A DNA stretch of 64,000 bases from Alphaproteobacteria bacterium (GTDB lineage: Bacteria; Pseudomonadota; Alphaproteobacteria; CACIAM-22H2), in the NCBI GenBank assembly GCA_016124335.1, contig WGNX01000008.1, positions 35,961-99,960 of the forward strand, in the 5' to 3' direction. Positions 17,601 to 24,325 of the stretch are shown piece by piece. The notes beneath the pieces were generated by a model. That model had not been told where the DNA came from. It ran no database searches and worked only from the letters and a program-made list of their open reading frames with translations. The stretch's first letter is position 1; each line of letters opens with the position of its first letter. The position numbers and the translations under genes are program-made.

Positions 17601-17690
17601 GTCGCTGCCCACCGGCACGGGTGCCGCGAATTCGGCGCCGGTTCCCGCACACCCGGCAAGCGCCAGCGCCACGAGGAATGCCGCGCGCAT
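14649..17690 (-). CDS. CHAT-domain protease with TPR repeats, lipoprotein
   Basis: The 1013-residue protein starts with a lipoprotein signal (MRAAFLVALALAGC), so it should be anchored in the outer or inner membrane facing the periplasm. Residues about 60-175 form an unassigned domain. A TPR array follows (about 205-520, for example YYSTVGNDAASEQAFRRALE and GPDHPGLGTTLTLLAIE), then a helical linker around 560-610. The C-terminal CHAT caspase-like domain occupies about 640-1010. The catalytic dyad is intact: H858 in YFATHGLLPGE and C911 in VVLSACNTA. CHAT proteins such as separase-like and gasdermin-activating proteases cleave partner proteins. Context suggests a target in the envelope, possibly an exported TpsA-like or the neighbouring secreted proteins. 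The start abuts the stop of the cyclic-nucleotide-binding gene. Confidence 0.93.
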   Translation of the reverse strand: MRAAFLVALALAGCAGTGAEFAAPVPVGSDLAGEPCRAEPRRGQPRGEAPFLDISCGISSRTIAAAAQLGPQEGAPTPVDARAAFFARALAQSRPMLALGSRATCDAPQPVDLPGESGLLVARCTLKDGGWPYLAVALPEGPSLAYGEGQPGALPAIVATMRRGLPGGAARAPATLAPAAAKALDDRLQAMYPGVKVIGDSQGAYLDSIELARYYSTVGNDAASEQAFRRALELQTAALGPDHPGLGTTLTLLAIEISNQGRGEEADIYFRRAEPLVLRSPDPGEYPRYLSYLGRHAANMRQFERALAIARDTVQRRRDLIQQLGGGVDPGLETGGGGAVFGGSVLLQAELAHALMFASSMAVRTNDGTSAEAYATEARRIVDRTPGLPPWWQPQAIGQLGEALAARGDFRNAERLLASAAALRARIFTRGWPVAQGLLALGREQAEEGRFAAAIDNYRNAFRHVLSDKAVRTLDYDQIEPFLSAAEAQARSVPAAAAGLHAEMFAAAQMLREGAMGRAVTRTAERVADGDARIAGLVREQRETVRRRDRARIDIDAETNRQAQFRDAARLKRLNDELDGYTKRVDALDADIEKAAPGFGRLVSPRPIDLATVTAALRPREALLTFAVGSESAFAFLVDAKGVQAAKLSTDAGQLAEQVKALRQAFEIRNRNVAPFDAGLAHSLYKSLLGPFEAKLANVDRLYVVTSGALSSLPFGILVSAPPPAAAAGGDYSNVAWFARRVAIANPPSVAAFLQLRKLAARPAAPRALLAVANPEFDGAAAGKGLDALASACRTEGAVPSAMIRGLAPLPETADEVRRVALTLKADGDALLMGAAATAANLRSRQLDQYRVLYFATHGLLPGELRCQGQPGLALTAPRIDATDPADDGLLEAGEIASLRLDASLVVLSACNTAASGERLGGESLSGLAEAFFFAGARNLLVTHWQVPSAQTVALTTGMFERLGGDMRGGIAAALRDSQMALAANPATSHPFFWGAFVLQGDGAPVAAAGNPS

Positions 17691-18203
17691 TCAGCCCGGC
17701 TTCGGCGGCAGGCGCCGGCGCGTGTAATCGCAGATCATGTTGAACAGCGCCTTCAGCATCGGGTCCTTGAGGCCGAAGGTCTCGATCGCCTCGGGGCGCG
17801 GCAGCATCAGGCGCGCCTGACGGTCGGCCGCCGTTTCCTCGGGCCCGAGCCCCGCCTTGGCGCGTGCGTCGTAGGGCACGGTCGAGCGGATATATTCCAT
17901 CAGCGATGTCGTCAGCCGCATCAGGTCGGGGTCCAGCATCATCATGCGCTGGGTCAATTGCTGGGCGTTGATGACCACGCAGATCGTGTCTTCGCCGGCA
18001 ACGGCCGTCGCCATGCGCGTGCTGCCGTCGAGGATGGCCATCTCGCCGAACAGCGCGCCGGGCCCCAGGCTCGCCACGATGATCGGCGCCTCGGTGCCCT
18101 TCTTCAGGATCAGCACCTTGCCCTTCTCGACGAGGAAAGCCTCGAGCCCCGGCTCGCCTTCCTTGAACAAGACCTTGCCCTTGGGGAAGGTGCGCTTGAA
18201 CAT
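17691..18203 (-). CDS. Cyclic nucleotide-binding domain protein
   Basis: This 170-residue protein is a stand-alone cNMP-binding domain. The beta-roll starts at FPKGKVLFKEGEPGLEAFLV and the phosphate-binding cassette is intact: FGEMAILDGSTRMATAVA, with the Gly-Glu and Arg that hold the cyclic phosphate. The remaining 60 residues are helical (DPDLMRLTTSLMEYIRSTV and the FGLKDPMLKALFNMI segment) with no DNA-binding helix-turn-helix, so it is unlikely to be a Crp-type activator. The ATG at 18203 is preferred over a longer frame that overlaps the upstream gene. It lies directly before the CHAT gene and in one operon with a nucleotide cyclase, so it is probably the local receptor for the cyclic nucleotide. 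Confidence 0.92.
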   Translation of the reverse strand: MFKRTFPKGKVLFKEGEPGLEAFLVEKGKVLILKKGTEAPIIVASLGPGALFGEMAILDGSTRMATAVAGEDTICVVINAQQLTQRMMMLDPDLMRLTTSLMEYIRSTVPYDARAKAGLGPEETAADRQARLMLPRPEAIETFGLKDPMLKALFNMICDYTRRRLPPKPG

Positions 18204-18210
18204 GGGGTCG

Positions 18211-18885
18211 CTAGAAGTCCCCGCGCTTGATCTGGAACACGTCGGGATTGGCCGGGTCGCGGATATACGAGATCTGCACGACCGGCGGACCCGCGGGTTT
18301 CTGTCCTTCGGGGGCCGCCACGCCGCCGACCACGAGGATCGTGCGCCGGCCTTGCGCATCGTCGCCGCGGAAGACGACGACGCTGCCGTCGGGCTGGGCG
18401 AGGTTCGTTGCGATCGTGTCGGCCTTGTAGCCGACGCCGGCTAGGTAGTTCTGCAGCATCCGCGCGACTTCGATGGCCGCCGCCGGCTGAAGCGGCGGCT
18501 TTACGGCTCCACCCCATGTCACCGAGACCTGGACGAGCTGCCTGGAGCGATAGCCGATCACGTAGGCGACCTGTGCCGTCCCGCCGTTCGGCAGCAGGTC
18601 GGGCACGCTGACGGCAAGGATCTGCGTGCGCTCGACACCGTTTTCCGCCGTCTCGATCTTGTCGGCGGCGATGCCGAAATCGCGCTTGATGGCCTGTTTG
18701 ACCTGTTCGGCCGTCATGCCGAAATTGGCCGATCGGAACCCGGTCAGGCGGAAATCGCGTGCCGGCGTGGCGCTTGATGGTGCGGCCTGGCCGCGCGGCG
18801 GATTTTCGGCATGGGCGTGCGGGGCCACGACCAGCAGTGCGGCCGCCAGAGCGCCCGAATATGCCGACATCCTCAAACCGCGCAT
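18211..18885 (-). CDS. Secreted hypothetical protein of the CHAT/CHASE2 operon
   Basis: The 224-residue protein has a signal peptide (AYSGALAAALLVVAPHAHA, cut near HAHAEN). The mature part has FRSANFGMTAEQVKQAIKRDFGI, a pattern reminiscent of small periplasmic beta-alpha domains, followed by beta strands VAYVIGYRSRQLVQVSVTWG and GRRTILVVGGV. I do not recognise a named family. It is the first gene of the leftward operon, divergent from the TpsB gene with 130 bases between the starts, so both probably share a control region. A role as a periplasmic component of the same module is inferred only from position. Confidence 0.7.
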   Translation of the reverse strand: MRGLRMSAYSGALAAALLVVAPHAHAENPPRGQAAPSSATPARDFRLTGFRSANFGMTAEQVKQAIKRDFGIAADKIETAENGVERTQILAVSVPDLLPNGGTAQVAYVIGYRSRQLVQVSVTWGGAVKPPLQPAAAIEVARMLQNYLAGVGYKADTIATNLAQPDGSVVVFRGDDAQGRRTILVVGGVAAPEGQKPAGPPVVQISYIRDPANPDVFQIKRGDF

Positions 18886-19015
18886 GATTCCCGCCTTGCC
18901 CCGGACTCAATTACAGCCGATCCCCGCAATCCACAAGAATTAACGAATTTTCGGGCGACGCAACGTACGGAATGTATTGGACGACTCGGCGCGTGTAGTA
19001 GCTTGTGGCTGGACG

Positions 19016-20695
19016 ATGGCCGGATCGATTCGCCCCGCCCGAACGCTGTTGTGCGCCCTTTTTTTCGGGTTCTGCGCCTCGACGGCGCATGCGCAATCGG
19101 TTGTCCTGCCGCCGGCTGCCGAACCGCGGCTCCCCGGTCGGCCGCCGCCGGTGCCCGAGGCCGATCTCGACATCACGATTCCCGCCCAGCCGCGCAGCGC
19201 CGAGCCGCGCGCGGTCGACGAGCTGCGATTCGCCATACGCCAGATCGTCGTCGAAGGGTCGACCATCTACAGCGAGGCCCAACTCTCGGCTTTCACCGCG
19301 CCGCTGATCGGCCAGACGCTGGGCCTGTCCGCGATAACGTCAGCAGCCGAAGCCATCGAAAGCCGGTATCGCGCGGACGGGTACGTGCTGACGCGCGTTT
19401 TCGTGCCGCCCCAGCGCGTGGGCGACGGCACGTTCCGCATCCGGGTCGTCGAGGGGTTCCTGTCGGAAATCCGGTTCGACGGCGGATCACCGTCCACGCG
19501 CACGCGCATCGAGGCGTATCTGCGCCGCGCATTCGAAGGCCGGCCGGCGAATCTTCGCGCGATCGAACGCGGCCTGCTTCTCGCCGGCGATCTGGCCGGG
19601 GTCGTTGCCGCCGGAACGCTGGCGCCGGGGTCCGAGCCCGGCTCGTCGACGCTGCTGGTGCGCATCGACGAAAAGCCGGTGCAGGCGAGCGCCACGCTTT
19701 CCAATCGCGCGTCCAAGTATCAGGGGCCGGTGACAGTCTACGGGGAATCGTCGTTCAACAATTTTCTCGGCGAGAACGAGCAGATCACGTTCGGCGCCTC
19801 GACGGTCCCCTCGATCCAGTCGAGCCGGGAGCTGCGGCAGGGCGTCTTTCGTTACGCGATGCCCGTGGGCGGCGACGGTGCCACGGTCGGCTGGGACATG
19901 ACCTATTCGTGGGGCTGGCCCGCGCACACGCTCAAATCGCTTCAGGTCAACACGATCGCGTGGCGCTTCGGGCCGCGCGCCTCCTATCCCCTGATCCGCT
20001 CGCGGCGCGAGAGCCTCGTTTTCGACACGTCGGCCTATGTCTCGCGCACCGAGACGTTCGTGCGCGGCGACCCGCTGACGCGCGACCGCTATCTTGCGGC
20101 CGACGCGCGCGTGACGTGGTCGTATCTCGGTTTCCTCAAGGGCGCGACCGTGGTTTCGGCGGGAATCGTGCAGGGCCTTGCCGGCTGGGACAATCACCGC
20201 AGCGGCGAAGTGCCCAACACCCGGTCGGACGCGCAGACCGGGTTCACGAAATATACGGGCGAAATCCGGCGCATCCAGCTGCTTGTCGACCAGTTCTCCG
20301 CGCAATGGACGCTCGCCGGCCAGTATTCGCGCAGCAAGCTCTTTTCGGGCGAGGAGTTCTCGCTTGGCGGCGGCCGCTTCGGGCGCGGCTACGATCCCTC
20401 GGAGATCACCGGCATCAACGGCGCCGGCTCGGCGCTCGATCTGCGTTACGGCGATCTCGCGACGAACGGCTGGCAGCCTTACGCGTTCTACGACTATGGC
20501 TGGGTGTGGGCACGACGGACCGGTGCCGCGTCGTGGACGCAATCGCTCGCCTCGACAGGTCTTGGCGTGCGCTGGGCGCCGGAATCGTGGCTGACGTCGA
20601 GCTTCGAACTTGCCCAGCCCTTGACCCGCGCCCCGGCGCTTGCTGAAAACCGCAAGCCGCTCCGGCTCTATTTCGACATCTCGATGCGGTTCTGA
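19016..20695 (+). CDS. TpsB / ShlB-FhaC-HecB family outer-membrane secretion protein
   Basis: The 559-residue protein is the outer-membrane pore of a two-partner (type Vb) secretion system. A signal peptide (about residues 1-27, ending TAHAQ) is followed by a proline-rich linker, POTRA domains (about 60-220: FAIRQIVVEGSTIYSEAQLS, ADGYVLTRVFVPPQRVGDGT, RIRVVEGFLSEIRFDG) and a 16-strand Omp85-type barrel. The barrel has the RGYD motif in GRGYDPSEITG and a C-terminal phenylalanine (ISMRF), which is the usual Bam signal. The ATG at 19016 gives a normal signal peptide; the TTG at 18977 is less likely. No TpsA filamentous haemagglutinin gene is adjacent. It is divergent from the CHAT/CHASE2-cyclase operon. 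A strong terminator follows. Confidence 0.93.
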   Translation: MAGSIRPARTLLCALFFGFCASTAHAQSVVLPPAAEPRLPGRPPPVPEADLDITIPAQPRSAEPRAVDELRFAIRQIVVEGSTIYSEAQLSAFTAPLIGQTLGLSAITSAAEAIESRYRADGYVLTRVFVPPQRVGDGTFRIRVVEGFLSEIRFDGGSPSTRTRIEAYLRRAFEGRPANLRAIERGLLLAGDLAGVVAAGTLAPGSEPGSSTLLVRIDEKPVQASATLSNRASKYQGPVTVYGESSFNNFLGENEQITFGASTVPSIQSSRELRQGVFRYAMPVGGDGATVGWDMTYSWGWPAHTLKSLQVNTIAWRFGPRASYPLIRSRRESLVFDTSAYVSRTETFVRGDPLTRDRYLAADARVTWSYLGFLKGATVVSAGIVQGLAGWDNHRSGEVPNTRSDAQTGFTKYTGEIRRIQLLVDQFSAQWTLAGQYSRSKLFSGEEFSLGGGRFGRGYDPSEITGINGAGSALDLRYGDLATNGWQPYAFYDYGWVWARRTGAASWTQSLASTGLGVRWAPESWLTSSFELAQPLTRAPALAENRKPLRLYFDISMRF

Positions 20696-20710
20696 ACCCG
20701 GAAAATGCAA

Positions 20711-20745
20711 CGGGCCCGGCCGGTTTCCCGGTCGGGCCCGCTTTT
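20711..20745. terminator. Intrinsic terminator after the TpsB gene
   Basis: A 13-bp GC-rich stem (CGGGCCCGGCCGG at 20711-20723 with CCGGTCGGGCCCG at 20728-20740, one G-T wobble) with a short loop is followed by CTTTT. It ends transcription of the TpsB gene and, read the other way, may also serve the convergent 70-residue gene, although an A-rich tract upstream (GAAAATGCAA) is shorter. Confidence 0.8.
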
Positions 20746-20764
20746 CATCCGAGAACGAAGCCGA

Positions 20765-20977
20765 TCAGGGCTTCTTGATCTTCTTGGCCGCCGGCTTCTT
20801 CTTGGCGACCGGCTTCTTCTTGTCGGCGACCTGCGTGACGGCGGCCGAACCATGATCGCGCGCGAGCGACGAAACGGCCGTGCCCGCGCCAAACGACGAA
20901 GCCTGCGCCGGGGCCGGCGCGAACGCCATCATCCCGACAACCAGCGCTGCTGCGCCGGCGATTGCGAAAATCCGCAT
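20765..20977 (-). CDS. Small exported lysine-rich protein
   Basis: This 70-residue protein has a signal peptide (MRIFAIAGAAALVVGMMAFA, cut near AQAS) and a short mature part ending in a Lys/Pro/Ala tail (KKKPVAKKKPAAKK). The start is well supported by a GGAGGAG ribosome site right before the ATG at 20977. The longer frame to 21055 is not needed. The tail is like that of histone H1-like or cell-wall-binding basic peptides, but with an export signal. The function is unknown. Confidence 0.7.
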   Translation of the reverse strand: MRIFAIAGAAALVVGMMAFAPAPAQASSFGAGTAVSSLARDHGSAAVTQVADKKKPVAKKKPAAKKIKKP

Positions 20978-21095
20978 ACTCTCCTCCTTGTAACCGCGAC
21001 CGGAAGGTCGCGACTCGACGGGAAAAGTCTGCGCGTCGCCGTCAAATCCCGGCAAGCGATCGAGCCTTTCTGTAATCGACTGTTACGCGATCATT

Positions 21096-21932
21096 CTAAG
21101 AGCCGGCTCTGACGGGCACGGCGTTCGGGAAGAACAACTGCTGGCCGTTGATCTTGTAGTCCGCGATCGTTTTCCGTCCGGCCGGGCCGATCAGCCAATC
21201 GATGAAGGCCTGCCCGAGTGCTTGCTTGACCGTCGGATGCCTGGCGGGATTTACGAGAATGACACCGTACTGGTTGAAAAGCCGCTCGTCGCCCTGAACG
21301 ACGATTTCGAGATCGCCGCGGTTCTTGAAATTGAGCCAGGTCGCACGGTCGGAAAGGATATAGGCGTTCATGGCGGCGGCAGTGTTGAGCGCCGGACCCA
21401 TGCCTTGCCCGATGTCGCGATACCACGGGCCCTTCACGGCATCGAGATCGACGCCCGCCGCTTTCCAGTAGCGCAGCTCGGCCGAATGCGTGCCCGAGCG
21501 GTCGCCGCGCGAAACGAAGGGCGCCTTGCTTCCGGCGATGCGCTGCAGCGCCATCGTCACGTCCTTGAGCCCTGTGACTTTGGCGGGATCGGCTTTCGGC
21601 CCGACGATGACGAAGTCGTTGTACATCACCTGATTGCGCTTCACGCCCGCTCCTTCGGCGACGAACTTTTCCTCGGCCGGCTTGTCGTGGACGAAAACGA
21701 CGTCGGCATCGCCGCGCCGGCCGACGTCGAGCGCCTGACCGGTCCCAAGCGCCACCACACGAACATCGATGCCCGAATCGCGCTTGAACGCAGGCAGCAG
21801 GAATCCGAAAAGGCCCGACTGGTCGGTCGACGTCGTCGACGCGACGGTGATGAACTTCTCCTGTGCGCCTGCCTGAAGCGGTGCGAGCGCCAGAAAAAGG
21901 ATCGCGGACAGAATTCTCGGCAATTTCACCAT
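21096..21932 (-). CDS. tupA: Tungstate ABC transporter substrate-binding protein TupA
   Basis: The 278-residue periplasmic protein binds an oxyanion for TupBC. After a signal peptide (ends near LQAGAQ) it has the TupA hallmark VASTTSTDQSGLFGFLLPAF, where the Thr-Thr-Ser run coordinates tungstate, then ALGTGQALDVGRRGDADVVFVHDK, and PFVSRGDRSGTHSAELRYW with the conserved RGDxSGTH. These separate TupA from molybdate ModA. The ATG follows AAGGGAG. It overlaps tupC by seven bases. The operon is tupB-tupC-tupA leftward, with a divergent regulator upstream of tupB. Molybdate transport is the alternative, but the TTST motif supports tungstate. Confidence 0.93.
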   Translation of the reverse strand: MVKLPRILSAILFLALAPLQAGAQEKFITVASTTSTDQSGLFGFLLPAFKRDSGIDVRVVALGTGQALDVGRRGDADVVFVHDKPAEEKFVAEGAGVKRNQVMYNDFVIVGPKADPAKVTGLKDVTMALQRIAGSKAPFVSRGDRSGTHSAELRYWKAAGVDLDAVKGPWYRDIGQGMGPALNTAAAMNAYILSDRATWLNFKNRGDLEIVVQGDERLFNQYGVILVNPARHPTVKQALGQAFIDWLIGPAGRKTIADYKINGQQLFFPNAVPVRAGS

Positions 21933-22630
21933 GGCAATTCTCCCTTGAGGAAGGCGACGGCCTCCGGGGTGGCCGGCGCGCGGAAAAAGGTTTCGGCCGA
22001 CGCGCGTTCCACCACGCGTCCCTTGTGCAGGAAAAGGATGTCCTGTCCCAGGCGGCGCGCCTGACCAAGATTGTGCGTCGTCATGACGATCGCCGTTCCC
22101 TCGGCGGCCATCGCCAGCACGATCTCCTCCACCGCCGCGCTTGCACCGGGGTCGAGGCTGGCCGTCGGCTCGTCGAGAAAAAGCACGTGGGGTTCAAGCG
22201 CCCAAGCGCGGGCCAGCGCCACGCGCTGCTGCTCGCCACCCGACAGGACGCGGGCGGGGCGGTCGGCAAGATGGCCGAGGCCGACGCGCGCGAGCGCGGC
22301 CTCGGCGCGTCGCCGACGCTCGGCATCCGGCACGCCGCGCAGCTTCAGGCCGTAAGCGACGTTGGCGCGCGCGGACCGGCGAAGCATGACGGGCCGTTGA
22401 AACACCATCGCCTGATGTCCGGCCGGATCTTCGGTCCATATGACCGAACCTTGCGTCGGCGCGACGAGGCCATGGCACAGGCGCAGCAGCATGCTTTTGC
22501 CCGCGCCATTCGGCCCGACGATGACCGTGCGCCGGGCGGGCTCGATGCGCAGCGTGAAGTCCGACACGACGCGTGCGCCGGCTATTTCCAGCGCGACGCG
22601 GTCGAGGACGAGGGGAAGCGGCCCGCGCAT
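21926..22630 (-). CDS. tupC: Tungstate ABC transporter ATP-binding protein TupC
   Basis: The 234-residue ATPase powers tungstate uptake with TupB. It has Walker A GPNGAGKS, a Q-loop at MVFQRPVML, the ABC signature LSGGEQQRV, Walker B VLFLDEPTASLD, and the switch histidine in VMTTHNLGQA. It lacks the long C-terminal MOP extension of ModC. The ATG at 22630 lies two bases after the tupB stop; a longer frame to 22960 runs over tupB and is an artefact. The 3' end overlaps tupA. Confidence 0.92.
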   Translation of the reverse strand: MRGPLPLVLDRVALEIAGARVVSDFTLRIEPARRTVIVGPNGAGKSMLLRLCHGLVAPTQGSVIWTEDPAGHQAMVFQRPVMLRRSARANVAYGLKLRGVPDAERRRRAEAALARVGLGHLADRPARVLSGGEQQRVALARAWALEPHVLFLDEPTASLDPGASAAVEEIVLAMAAEGTAIVMTTHNLGQARRLGQDILFLHKGRVVERASAETFFRAPATPEAVAFLKGELPW

Positions 22631-22632
22631 GT

Positions 22633-23337
22633 TCAGCCGTAGCGCCGCAACGAGATCGCGCGGACCCAACTTGCCGCGGCGTTGATGGCCACGACCGTCG
22701 CGATCAGGACGATGCCGAGGCCGAGTGCCAGCGGCAGATCGCCCTTGCTCGTCTCCAGCGCGATGGTCGTCGTCATCACGCGCGTGACGCCGTCGATGTT
22801 GCCGCCCACGATCATCACGGCGCCGACCTCGGCGCTCGCGCGCCCGAAACCGGCGAGCACGACGGTGACAAGCGCGTACCGGCTGTCCCAAAGCAGCGTG
22901 CATGCGGACTGGAGCGTCGTGGCGCCGAGCGAGCGCAACTGCTCGCCATGTTCGGCCCATGCATCCTCGATCGTCTGCCGCGACAGGGCGGCAAGGATCG
23001 GCGCGATGAGGATCGTCTGCGCGAAGACCATCGCGGCCGGCGTGAAGAGCAGGCCCGCCGCACCGAGCGGTCCCGCGCGCGAGAGCAGCAGATAGACGAC
23101 AAGGCCCACCACGACCGGCGGCAGTCCCATCATCGCGTTGAGGACGACGACGGCGGCACCACGACCGGGAAAGCGCACAAGCGCCAGCATCGCACCGGCG
23201 GGAAGACCGATCGCCGCGGCGATCAGCGTCGCGGCAAGGCTGACCTTCAGCGACAGCGCGACGATCGCGTAAAGATGCGCATCGCCGTGCGAAAGCAGGC
23301 CCGCCGCGGCGGCCAAGGCGTCACCGAACGTGTGCAT
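22633..23337 (-). CDS. tupB: Tungstate ABC transporter permease TupB
   Basis: The 234-residue inner-membrane permease has about six helices, with the EAA-type coupling segment HGEQLRSLGATTLQSACTLL and GFGRASAEVGAVMIVGGNIDG, a stretch characteristic of TupB. Sequence such as LNAMMGLPPVVVGLVVYLLLS is also typical. It is the first gene of the tup operon, and its start is 98 bases from the divergent regulator start, so the control region is shared. Confidence 0.92.
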   Translation of the reverse strand: MHTFGDALAAAAGLLSHGDAHLYAIVALSLKVSLAATLIAAAIGLPAGAMLALVRFPGRGAAVVVLNAMMGLPPVVVGLVVYLLLSRAGPLGAAGLLFTPAAMVFAQTILIAPILAALSRQTIEDAWAEHGEQLRSLGATTLQSACTLLWDSRYALVTVVLAGFGRASAEVGAVMIVGGNIDGVTRVMTTTIALETSKGDLPLALGLGIVLIATVVAINAAASWVRAISLRRYG

Positions 23338-23435
23338 GTCGGCCTGGATCGTCGGGCAGTTGCGGACGGGGCGTCAATGCGATCCGGCCGCGGTCTTTGC
23401 AGGAATTTGCTGGAAAATGCATAATCCGTTCGGAA

Positions 23436-24323
23436 ATGACGGATACGATCCTCACGACGGCGGAAGTCGCGGCCTATCTTCGCCTCAAGGAGCGCACGAT
23501 CTACGAACTCGTGCGTTCCAGGCGCATTCCGTGCACGCGCATCGGCGGCAAGTGGCTCTTCCCGCGCGCACTGATCGACCGATGGCTGGTCGAAAATACC
23601 GAATACGGCAAAGGCCAGAACGCCGCCGTTCGACCGCCGCCGATTCTTGCCGGCAGTCACGACCCGCTGCTCGAATGGGCCCTCCGCCGCTCGCGGTCGG
23701 GCCTTGCGACGATGACGGCGGGTTCGCTCGACGGGCTCGACGCCTTGCGCGAGGGGGGCGCATTGCTTGCGGCACTCCACATCGTCGATCCGGATACCGG
23801 CGACTTCAACGTGCCTGCCCTGCAAACGGCCCTTCCGGCGCACGGCATCGTCGCCGTCGTCTGGGCATGGCGCCAGCAGGGGCTGCTTGTTCCGCACGGC
23901 AATCCCATGCGCCTCCATCGGCTTTCCGACCTGCGGCGGCGACGCGCGCGCGTCGTGCTGCGCCAACCCCAGGCGGGCAGCCACGTGCTGTTCATGCACC
24001 TGCTGGCCGAGGCGGGCATCCGGCTCGATTCGCTGAAGGTGATCGAGACGTTGGCGTTGAACGAAACGGAAATCGCCGCGGCGGTTCGCGAAGGCCGTGC
24101 CGATGCCGGTTTTGGGGTCGAAGCGTCGGCCGGGCAGCTGGGCGTCGATTTCGTGCCGCTGTTCCGCGAGCGCTTCGATCTGGCGATGCGACAGCGCGAT
24201 TATTTCGAAGCGCCGGTCCAGCGGTTGCTCGAATTCGCGCGCGGCGAGGCATTTGCCGCGCACGCCGAACGGTTGGGCGGTTACGACCTGCGCGAATTCG
24301 GCCGGGTCGTTCTCAACCAGTAG
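23436..24323 (+). CDS. One-component regulator: excisionase-type HTH plus PBP-like domain
   Basis: The 295-residue protein combines an N-terminal MerR/excisionase-type helix-turn-helix (about residues 4-55: LTTAEVAAYLRLKERTIYEL, RIGGKWLFPRALIDRWL) with a periplasmic-binding-protein-like sensor domain (about 80-295). The latter includes GSHVLFMHLLAEAGI and EIAAAVREGRADAGFGVEA. Such proteins sit next to molybdate or tungstate transporters and are thought to sense the oxyanion. It is divergent from tupBCA and is the likely regulator of that operon. The ATG at 23436 is favoured because it precedes the conserved HTH directly; a longer start at 23397 adds 13 residues. A possible promoter is TTTGCA near 23396 with CATAAT at 23420. 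Confidence 0.88.
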   Translation: MTDTILTTAEVAAYLRLKERTIYELVRSRRIPCTRIGGKWLFPRALIDRWLVENTEYGKGQNAAVRPPPILAGSHDPLLEWALRRSRSGLATMTAGSLDGLDALREGGALLAALHIVDPDTGDFNVPALQTALPAHGIVAVVWAWRQQGLLVPHGNPMRLHRLSDLRRRRARVVLRQPQAGSHVLFMHLLAEAGIRLDSLKVIETLALNETEIAAAVREGRADAGFGVEASAGQLGVDFVPLFRERFDLAMRQRDYFEAPVQRLLEFARGEAFAAHAERLGGYDLREFGRVVLNQ

Positions 24324-24325
24324 GC

